From Elmis aenea (taxonomy: Eukaryota; Arthropoda; Insecta; Coleoptera; Elmidae), in assembly GCA_947652605.1 (NCBI GenBank), contig OX393579.1, forward strand, positions 4,650,001-4,714,000: a stretch of 64,000 nucleotides of DNA, written 5' to 3'. Position 1 is the first letter of the stretch. Every line of letters starts with the position of its first letter. The translations under genes and the position numbers were made by a program. This document shows positions 48,236 to 57,520 of the stretch, one piece after another. The notes under the pieces are model-generated. The model was not told where the DNA came from and made no database searches. It worked only from the letters and a program-made list of their open reading frames with translations.

Positions 48236-48985
48236 TTATTAATACAAGAATCTTCATAGTGTCCGACAGTCAAGCAGCGTTAAAAGCTCTTGGCTCGTCA
48301 GACGTAAACATAGGACTTGTTCTGAATTGCATCCGGTCACTTAACGTGCTAGGAAGCAGGAATAATGTTAAACTGGTGCCCAGGGCACACTAATATACCT
48401 GGGAACGAGAAGGCAGATCGCCTAGCTAAAATTGGCAGCGAGACACCTTTCTTCGGGCCAGAACCCGCAGTTGGTACATCCTATGGAACAGCAAAGCGGT
48501 GCTTATGACATATTTATACAAGGGCATAATGCTCATTGGAAAAAAGTTGCAGGTCAAGCCAATTCTAAGCCTATCCTGTCCATCGTCTCCAAAGAAAATA
48601 CAGAAGAAATGCTCGAGATGAGCAGAGCAGACATCAGAGCAGCTACAGGACTTGTCACAGGGCACTGTGGGCTAAACAAACACTTCTACCAAATAGAGCT
48701 CTCTGAGACCGATATATGTAGAGGATGTGGTGAAGAAGAAGAAACTCCTTTTCACGTAATATGCCAGTGTGAAGGATTCACACCCTATCGGCGCAGACTT
48801 CTAGGGATGGAGAAAGCCAACCAAGATGAGCTGAGAAAAATACCCTTAAAGAAAATCCTGGAGTTTTTCAAAAACACAGGACTTCTTTAAGGGGCTATCA
48901 CCAGAGGGTACAATAGACCAATAGGACGCAGTACAAGAAACCGAAAGGAAACCACCTCCGCGGAAATAAATAATAAATAAGTAGT
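48236..48985 (+). mobile_element. 5'-truncated LINE with RNase H domain and C-terminal zinc-knuckle region
   Basis: Translation from 48250 gives IFIVSDSQAALKAL, then, after a frameshift near 48368, WCPGHTNIPGNEKADRLAKI, the RNase H active-site blocks (Asp in DSQAAL; GNEKAD). A second shift near 48505 leads into the open frame 48432-48890, with GLVTGHCGLNKHF and CRGCGEEEETPFHVICQC, the region that follows RNase H in I/R1/LOA-type LINEs. A TAA at 48888 is followed by a short 3' UTR and an AAATAAATAATAAATAAG tail. Two shifts show it is dead. Confidence 0.85.
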
Positions 48986-48989
48986 CGTC

Positions 48990-49508
48990 ACCAACAAGCA
49001 TATTTAAATTCAATGACGTGCCATGACTTTGGAATTTTATACATTGTTAAACAGTTCTTAATTTTTTTGGTTTCTAAATCACAAATATTTATAATAGACA
49101 ATATCGGCAAAAGATATTACTTAGCGATTGTAAATTCTTAAGAATGAAATTCCGATCTAGCCGAATTTTTTTTTCATTAGTCGTTACTTAATTTTTAACT
49201 CACACCGTATTAAAAATATTTTTAAAACTCAATGCAAAATTATAATTGTCTTAATTGTAGTAATCCAATATGAATCAAACCCATTTTTCTCCTCTAATAA
49301 AAACGAAATGTTATCATTTAGCTCCGCTTTGTAAGAAATTATAACGGCTAGATAACTTTGCTAAATGACCGAATACCTGTTTAAATAGTTGATAAAAATT
49401 GTTGTGTAATATCTCAAAAACGAGTTATCAAAATCAAAATTACGAAAACAATGAATTCATAAGTGATAAAATTTTAACACCCAATTAATAATACCATAAA
49501 TTGCTTTA
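48990..49508. other. Intergenic region, no gene seen
   Basis: AT-rich sequence with no exon or element ends recognised. Confidence 0.45.
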
Positions 49509-49829
49509 AGGTTACATAAACTCTATTTGCTCAGTAATTAAAAGAAATTGGCTATGATTTCATTGGCAATTTTAGTTTGGCAAAGTATTGTGCTATTTTT
49601 AACGAAGTATATCTATTCCAACACAACAACGTGTGATTATATTCCGTTAACAGTGCAATTTAGTACAGACAAACTTAAAGATTACTTTCGGAATGTCCGC
49701 TAATATTTTCGATTCTTTGTCGTGAAGACCACGTGTTTAAACTATTAAAAGTGTCGCTAGTAGAATTTCACAATTAGCAATGTAAACAATGCCTTGATAT
49801 GTACTTGTTTCGCTGTTCAGCTGTTACGA

Positions 49830-49834
49830 TCAGT
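49830..49834 (+). promoter_or_regulatory. Possible initiator of the duplicate first exon
   Basis: TCAGT in ACGATCAGTGAGAGAG, 30 bp upstream of the ATG at 49860, identical in sequence and spacing to 57491-57495 in the other copy. It fits the arthropod initiator consensus; no TATA box is evident. Confidence 0.35.
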
Positions 49835-49859
49835 GAGAGAGAAGTGTATAATTAAAACA

Positions 49860-49926
49860 ATGGGTTTCAATGAGGTTACAAAGATATTTGGAAATAAATT
49901 TCCTCAACTGTTAGCAGTTTTCACTG
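49860..49926 (+). CDS. Duplicate first coding exon of a sugar transporter (alternative or orphan exon 1a)
   Basis: 67 bp encoding MGFNEVTKIFGNKFPQLLAV plus FT and one base, followed by the donor G|GTAAGTTGCA. It is nearly identical to exon 1b at 57521-57587, with the same reading phase, so it could splice directly to the main exon at 59786 (about 9.9 kb away) and give a full transporter differing only at residues 2 and 4. No second main exon is found between 49927 and 57520. It is either an alternative promoter and start, or the orphan remains of a duplicated gene whose main exon was lost. Start and donor are both intact, which favours use or a recent origin. Confidence 0.6.
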
Positions 49927-50235
49927 GTAAGTTGCAACTGTATTATTTTTTCAAACGTTTAAAAAAATATTGTTAGGTTAGTTTTACAACGCATTAAGCC
50001 GAGTTTTTTAATTTTAGACAAATATTTGAGGTTTATATTAACCTTAACATTTGGCTTCGTATTTATAAAGGAGTTAGGAACACTGACATTCATTCTAATA
50101 TTAATCGTGTTAAAGAACTAGTACACTATGAATTGATAAGCAATTTTGTATGCTTTCATTTCAATATTATTTTAAGAGCGCTAAATTAAAGAGTTATTAG
50201 CATAGTCTTTCCACGTTTTTATGAATTTAAATATA

Positions 50236-50491
50236 CAGTGTGTCCAAAAGGTATGGAATATGCTATACATCTCAGTAAATATCCACTAGGAAAAAACGTT
50301 TTTAATAAAAGTTGTTTGGTACTTAGTTTTCCACCATAGGTAATTCTATTTTTTCGAATAACAAAAGCGCTTTTGTTATTCGAAAAAATAGAATTTCCTA
50401 TGGCGGAAAACTAAACTTGTATTCAAGACATTTTTCCCTAAAGTGTAGATTTACTGCGATATATAGCACATTCCATACCTATTGAACACGG
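50236..50491. mobile_element. 256 bp palindromic MITE-like element in the duplicated intron
   Basis: TA|CAGTGTGTCCAAAAGG at the left and CCTATTGAACACGG|TA at the right. The element is a long palindrome centred at 50368/50369, with GTTATTCGAAAAAATAGAATT mirrored perfectly around AGCGCT; it should fold into one hairpin. It is absent from the sister copy at 58170, so it inserted after the duplication. Confidence 0.82.
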
Positions 50492-50600
50492 TATGCAAAT
50501 TAATTAAGCTTTTTCTTAGTTCGCCAAACGAATTTTTTTGCCGAGATGGACCACTTTAATAATTATTGATTGTACAAGTCGTTGAATTTCAATAAATGCA

Positions 50601-52142
50601 ACTTAATTTTAAATTTGATTATGCCTCTTTAGTCCAATTTTGTTTATAAATGAGAACAAAACACAAAATACTATTGTTAAATCTTAATATTTATTTACTA
50701 AAGTCCATGAAATTCCTATAAAAAAATAACCAATTCGTACCAAATTACCATTCGCTACCATTGCAAAATTTATCTGTTTATTCAGGTGCCCAAAATAAAA
50801 TCTTGAGGACGGAAAATTTAAGTCAATGGAAGATTAAAATTTAATTACCACTTGTTAATTTGTTATGTAGGTTATCAATAAATTATTTCCTTTTATCAAC
50901 TAAACTAGAAACTACTTATTAGTGTTCATGTCGATAGATTTGCAATTTTCGTCAAGAAAGTTCATTACCCGAAGATTTGTGGTTTGTTTTATTTAACATT
51001 TCAACCTCAAATTTCTAAACTTTAAGGCATTCTTTATAAACAGCATATTTTTAACAATTAAAATAAACTAAAATGTTGAAATTTGGCTTATGAACAGATT
51101 TAATCATCAAGGTTATTATAACGCTATACTTTATAATGTTTGCATAACTATTATGTATTAAAATGCTTCATATTAATGTTGAATTAAGATATTAATATAA
51201 GGATTCTAACGATGACATTTTTATAATACGTTAATGCTAATTAATACTTTACATTGTAGATAAAACGCTAGCTACAATTGCAAATAAAATATTTTTGCCA
51301 GACAGTTCGTGTGTTTTTTACTTTAAATTAAATCCCTGTTGGTTAAACGATTTTTGTTAAATTTTAAATTCTTATTCTGGATTAGTTTACTCATTTAAAA
51401 TTGTTTAATAGAATTACTGCATTTCTTTTACTTCGGCCAGTAGCAGAATTATTGTACTGGATATTTTATAAGGAAATTTCCGCTTTTTCTTCTGCTACCT
51501 ATACATAGTCATGGCAACCAAACAAACACTTGACATTTCATATGACTAAAGTTCATTGTTTTATTCCAATGGCAATATGTGAAACTTTATCGTTATTTGT
51601 TAAAAGTTTTATTTGACAAATGAGCCATTTATTTTGAAAGTGAAGTAAGTCACTTTTATGTTATTTAAAAATATTAAACGTTTTGCAATTTTATGAACAT
51701 TAAATTTATTGCTAATTTTACTTACATTTGTTATTTCAGTTACTTATATTTTTCTCGGTGTACATAATTTCGCACAGACGTTAACGAATCGCAATTTTTA
51801 TTACTGTAAAGTGACGTAGCCACTTTAAAAATTAATAGCCTATAAAAGCTACGAACTAACATTGATTTTGCCCGTGTTTTACTAAAGTAATGTTGATAAG
51901 AAAGTTATTAAGGAAGTTTGATTGGCAAATTATATAATATAAGTAATTTATATAACGCATTTTATTAAAAGCTAATTCAAGTATTTTGTCATTATCATTA
52001 ATATTCGTAAAATACCCAATAGGTAAATTCTTCAGTACATTTTGAAATATAAGTATAAGTAATTTATATAACGTATTTGATATAAAAGTTTATTCAGGTA
52101 TTAAATTTTGCTTTATATTTTTAAAACAACTGTGATTATTTG
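50601..52142. other. AT-rich intergenic or intronic sequence, no gene seen
   Basis: No exon recognised. A phrase of about 60 bp containing AAGTAATTTATATAACG occurs twice, near 51937 and 52057. Confidence 0.45.
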
Positions 52143-52894
52143 GGGGTATACAGGAACGGTTTTGGACAAAATTGCTCGAAATCAATTGCTAGAAAAACTG
52201 TTCCTCGAATGGACAGTTCCTTGAAAACCTAGTTGCTCAAATAACAAGTTCTCGAAAACAAAATTGTTCGAAATAATGAAATAAGTTACTTAAAGCGAAT
52301 TTATATAAATACAAAATAATTAAATGTACTAGAAAAGTTGTTTACAATTGTTTGCACTTATAAAAATGTATTTAAATTTATTTACAAATATATGTACCTA
52401 CACTTAACAACCAATGTTGTGAGCAAAACTGCGAAGATATCCTGTGATATCTACATACGTGGCACTCAAAATTTTACAGTATGCGCAGTATTCTTCCCGC
52501 ACAATCGCGATATTTACGGCTACCCATTGGAGGTTCAACGCCAGACAAAAGTTGTTCTATTTTCAACTCGTTAAGGATTTGTTGATTTTCTGCATTTCTA
52601 TAGGTACTATATTCTAAGGACCCCCTAACAGTAAAATACTATTAGCAAGTAGGTTTATTTGAATATAATAGATATTTAATTGTACTCGTTAAGGGTCAAC
52701 TGTTAACAACCAGTACATTTAATTCTTTTGTATCTATATAAAATTAACAAATTTTCTTGAAGTCACTTATTTCATTCTTTCCAGCAATTTTGTTTTCGGG
52801 AAATTGTTATTCGAGCTACTAGGCTTTCGAGGAACTATCCATTCGAAGAACAATTTTTCGAGCAATTTTTTTCGAGCTATTTTCTGCAACCCAC
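52143..52894. mobile_element. ~750 bp inverted-repeat element with ~115 bp arms rich in TTGCTCGAAA motifs
   Basis: The left arm (about 52143-52270) and the reverse complement of the right arm (about 52785-52894) share GGACAGTTCC/GGATAGTTCC, CTCGAATAACAA and CCCGAAAACAAAATTGCT-like stretches in the same order. Within each arm a short phrase like GTTCCTCGAA or TTGCTCGAAA recurs every 15-20 bp. The interior contains a 78-codon frame (52338-52574) with no recognised protein. Exact ends and target duplication are unclear. Confidence 0.7.
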
Positions 52895-53271
52895 AGGAAA
52901 TCAACTCATTATGCCATTTTCAAAGTAAATGTAACGGCACGTGTTTAAAAATATAATTTCCATTGACTAAAATAGTAATGGTTTTGAAAGAAATTGCTAG
53001 TAAAATGTTCAAAGATAAAAATACCATACATTTTTGTAGTCTTTAACAGCTTTAACCACCTTTTGACTTAAACCACTTTCAAAATAAACGGCTAAAATAT
53101 TTTAATCAAACATATTACGAGCTTATGATTTTACTTGATTTGTTTATCATTCATTTTATTGCTTGTGTGCAACATTTCTCATAAAATCGGGAGACAAAAT
53201 CATGTCAATTTATATGGTGATGTTACCAAGAAATACGTTCTCAATGAACCGGAAAAACGGTCGGCAAAATC

Positions 53272-53463
53272 CAGAGGCGTCGAGAGACGTCGTCGGGCCC
53301 GGGGAAAAATTTTTCATGGGCCCCAAGTAAAGTATATTATTTGAAAATTTTGTTAATAAAAAACAATTGTGGTATAATATTCAAGCCCCAGTGGACCACC
53401 GGGCCCTTAAATTACTCCCGGGCCCGGGGCTCGGAGCCCCCTACCCCCCTCTCATCAGCCCTG
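53272..53463. mobile_element. 192 bp hAT-type non-autonomous element with 8 bp target duplication GCAAAATC
   Basis: GCAAAATC lies immediately before (53264-53271) and after (53464-53471) the element. The ends are CAGAGGCG and, in reverse complement, CAGGGCTG: short imperfect inverted repeats as in hAT elements. The insert is strikingly GC-rich (CCGGGCCCGGGGCTCGGAGC) in an AT-rich setting. An exact 8 bp duplication is diagnostic of the hAT mode of insertion, and its lack of change suggests a fairly young event. Confidence 0.88.
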
Positions 53464-53479
53464 GCAAAATCACAAGCAC

Positions 53480-54350
53480 CTAAGATATTACTACTGAAAA
53501 TCTATATAAGTGATAGTTATAAAGCGAGTATAGAAAATAATCATTTCTACCAACTCATGCATAGCTATTACAGGTGGGCAACCGAATAAAAATTATTTCA
53601 GTCATTATTTTCGACTTCACATACGAGTATCGAATAGTCGAGATTCGTTAGTACACGTACTGTAATGTTTGTTGAACCATTGCTATTTTAATAACGAAAG
53701 AATGACACGAATTTTTTTTTTATGTGTACAAAGCATCCATGCTGTAACGAAGACTATTAAATATATTAAGATATGTAATCTATCAACTATAACTATAACT
53801 ATAGATGTCGATTGAAAATATATCGTTCGATCAATGCAGTAGGTCAAATTTTTGAGCCATTTGGTTGTCTCTTGAGCTTTTAATGCGATTTCGCCGAAAG
53901 TTTGGCACAAAATAAACACCACGTTTCAGTCGAACATCAATAGTTGCTTAATTACCAGTAATTACTCGCTGGAATGTCGAGCGACACATCACGAACTTGA
54001 GGGTGGCCAAGCGTATTGAACATCGAAGTTGCAACCATAATCCTTAGAGACTGCAGCCACATCACATTAAGCCGTGACACACATTTCGATATTAACTATA
54101 TTACACGTATATAATAACAATTAAATACGAATCACAAGCAGGGCCCTCAAATCAACGAAAACAAAGTTAATTTACAAGTGGTAAAGCCCACATGCACATA
54201 TTCTATGTTGGGGTCGTTTCACATGTTAGGATAAAAATTAATTTTGAACACTAAAAGTGTTTTAAAAGTCCCAAAATTTTGGTAATTTTCATAGAACGTC
54301 TAAGTTATTTTACCATAACATTTGATTTCTACTCTGAGAAAACTAATTAA
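53480..54350. other. Intergenic or intronic sequence, no gene seen
   Basis: No element ends or coding exons recognised. Confidence 0.4.
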
Positions 54351-54389
54351 AAAAAAACAGAGGGAATAAAAAGAAAAAAATAAACATGA

Positions 54390-55790
54390 ACAAGTACAAA
54401 CAGACACAAAATAAATACTGGAAACGTGGAGGGAACACTATGTAAGCAAATACCACATGGCAATTCCAGAAGAAAACATAAACAGAGAAGAGCACACATA
54501 CCACCAACAAGAAATTAAGAGGAAGAAGTAGAAGACGCACTACAAAAAATCAACATTGGAAAAGCAAGTGGAGAAGGCCAAATAATACCAGAGCTGTTCA
54601 AATGGCTGGGAGAAAAAGGAATGGATTGGATATGGGCGATATGCAAAGAAGCATGGGGAAAAACAACAAATATCTAGGGAATGGGAAAATAATTTACTAA
54701 TACCAATATACAAGAAGGAAGAACAGACCCGATGTGAAAATTACAGACCAATCTGTTTAGCCCAAACTATACACAAAATCCTAGAAAAGAGACTAAGAGA
54801 GCACGTGGAATGAAAACTTGGAGAAGAACAAGCATCTTTTAGACCAGAAAGACAGACAAAAGATGACATATATATTATAAGAAATATAATAAAAAGAAAA
54901 GTAGAAGAAGGAGAAGAACTCTACTTAACATTATTATAGGCTTAAAAGCAGCCTTTGATACTGTGGACAGAAGAGAAATATGGAAAACCCTGAGAGAAAT
55001 GGAAATACCTAACCTTTTAATAAACGCAATTAAAAGCACATATCAGACAGTTAGAGCTAAAGTACAAATTGCATGACAACGATCAAATGAATTCAGAATA
55101 TATAAAGGAATAAAACAAGGAGCCAGTCTAAGCCCATTATGGAACGAGTAACAACATACGAATACTTGGAAAGTATGATAACAGAGGATGGGAAAATAGA
55201 TACCGAATTAACAAATAGAGCAAACAAATCAACAAAAATATATTACTCGTTAAACAAAACAATACCAGGACACAAAGCATTGACATAAAGGTGAAATTGA
55301 AAATACATATTATGGTAACATTACCAACAATAACATACCAATCCGTAAACTGGACAATAAGGGGGAAAAAGGCTAAAATTAACACCATCGAAATGAAACA
55401 CCACAAAAAATTGCTGGGAAAACTAAATAGGACAGAATAAGAAACGAAAACATTAGAGAAAGAACAGAACAAGGACAAATAATAAAAAAAAAACAACTAA
55501 ACTGGTATGGCCATATAGTAACAATTAAGCCTGACAGAATCACGAGAAAAATAATGGAAATTGGAAAATCAGCCAAAAAACAAAGTGGGAGATCAAGAAG
55601 AAAATGGATAGATAAAATAAGAGAAATAGGGTTAGGAAAAGAAAAAACAGTAGAAGAAATGAAAACACTAGCAAGAGAAGGGCATGGCGGAAATGTACTC
55701 AAAATACGGAACCACCCTCCGACGCCTGAAAAGACAAAAACAGTCGAGAAGAAGAAAAATAAATACAGCATCACTATTTTTAAACAGTTT
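54390..55790 (+). mobile_element. Degenerate LINE with reverse transcriptase and C-terminal region
   Basis: Plus-strand translation, in broken frames, gives EVEDALQKINIGKASGEG and IIPELFKWLG (near 54525), ENYRPICLAQTIHKILEKRL (near 54735), QASFRPERQTKDDI and IRNIIKRK, then KQGASLSPL; these are successive conserved blocks of a LINE reverse transcriptase. The YADD-region block is missing or unreadable between 55130 and 55150, which looks like an internal deletion. The C-terminal part, QLNWYGHIVTIKPDRITRKI (near 55494) and RSRRKWIDKIREIG, follows. Many stops and shifts. It lies within the possible long intron of the transporter. Confidence 0.85.
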
Positions 55791-55829
55791 TTTCGAGCAC
55801 CAAAAAAAAACCCATGCAGTAAAAAATAA

Positions 55830-57173
55830 TCTCATACTTCATTACATGGCTGCAGTTTTTTTACAACAATAAATTACTGTGTCAACATTCCCAAAAAACA
55901 TTTCACAATGGTAAATCATTATACAACAAATAGAGACACGCATTTATCATTATCTTTGTTTAAACAATTACTTGCGAATTTGTTAAGTAAATCAAGATTA
56001 CAAATTTACATAAGGATTTACTTGGCAATCACCTGCTAAGGATTTTATAGCCGATTGTATTATTTGTCAACGGAAATTTTTAGCTTAATTATTTTTTAAC
56101 CAGCAGTTTTAAAATAGTAGTCAATTCCGATTTATATTTGCTTAATTTTTGCGTGTGCAGCAAGAACTAGTATCAACAATACATGGTAAAAACAAAAACA
56201 TTTTTAAATAATTTACCACAGTAAGATTAAAGTAAATAATTTTTAGCTCTTATAAAACAATGCTTTTTATAATTTTATCTTACACTTTGTTATAATTTAT
56301 ATAATGCAGGAAATACTTAACCAAATAACTAGAAGGTCTTTGTTTCCAATGTATGTATGGAAACAGCAGTTTTTTGTAAATGCAAAAAATGGGTATCTAA
56401 AATTTCACTTCATTTACGTCCAATATTCCTAATTCATTTATTTTAATACTTATTTTAATACACTGACAAGTAAATGAAGTAATTTATAAGTTTGATGTTT
56501 GCATTTGATTAAAAGTGTTATCACGACTATAGGTAAAGTTATTTATTTTCTACACATGTTTTTTCTTTATACTTGCATAGCAAGATTACAACATATGGAT
56601 ATGAAGTCACATCAAATTAATTCTTTTATTGACGTAATTTTCCCCAATTATTAGCGTAATAAACAAGAAAACTATAACTTAATTATAGGCAATACTTTGA
56701 TAATAAATAAAAGCGTTATTAAAGTCGTTTCATAATTAATTTTTTAGAGAAACAATATGAACAAATGCGTTAACATCGATTGTTAGCATATGCTTGATTT
56801 GTAGAACACGGTATTTTTGGTATAAATTTTACCGTTAGGGGTGAAATAATTCTGTAACTACTTAATCCCCTAACTACTTAATTATTTGTTTACTTGCTAC
56901 CATCGGATTATAACAGTTAGTAAGTAGGCAGTAAGTAACCAGTGTATACATACTTGTGTTCGATAAGATAACAGTGGCCAAACACTATTTTCTTCCCCAT
57001 GGGCATGTTATCCAAATGAATACGGTTCAGTTTTTGTCTAGAAATGGGTTAAAATTGTATTATTTTGTTGTGTAAATTATTTATATTACTTGGGGACAAT
57101 TTAAGAAACGTTAATTTAAAAAAAAAACACCGGCAAAAAAATACTTTTTTTAACATGGTGGCGCGTTAACATT
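55830..57173. other. AT-rich sequence upstream of the transporter, no gene seen
   Basis: No exons or elements with recognisable ends. Confidence 0.45.
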
Positions 57174-57490
57174 AGGTTACATAAACTCCTTTTGCTAGTA
57201 ATTTAACAACTAGCTACGATATCGTTGACAAAAGTAGTTTGGCAAAGTACTGAGATTTTTTTAACGAACTATATCTATTCCAATATAGCAACGTATGATT
57301 ATATTCCGTTTACAGTGCAATTTAGTACATACAAACTTAAGATTACTTTCGGAATACGTGCTAATATTTTCGACTCTTTGTCCTGAGGACCACGTGTTTA
57401 AACTATTAAAAGTGTCGCTAGTAGAATTTCACAATTAGCAATGTAAACAATGCCTTCATATGTACTTGTTTCGCTGTTCAGCTGTTACGA

Positions 57491-57495
57491 TCAGT
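57491..57495 (+). promoter_or_regulatory. Possible initiator of the sugar transporter gene
   Basis: TCAGT in ACGATCAGTGAGAGAG, 30 bp before the ATG at 57521. The surrounding ~200 bp is strongly conserved with the copy near 49830, including CACGTGTTTAAACTATTAA, more than expected for neutral sequence of this composition. Confidence 0.4.
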
Positions 57496-57520
57496 GAGAG
57501 AGAAGTGTATAATTAAAACA

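Larger units (their letters stand above)
49509..50600 (+). repeat. Duplicate copy of the transporter promoter/first-exon region
   Basis: This block is a diverged direct repeat of 57174-58273. The best match runs from TCTATTCCAACACAACAACG (near 49610) through the first exon and donor to about 50130. Two more matching patches, TAGTCTTTCCACGTTTTTATG and GACCACTTTAATAATTATTG, flank the palindromic element inserted at 50236. In the other copy part of the intron is itself tandemly repeated (about 57660-57860 against 57870-58030). Confidence 0.88.
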
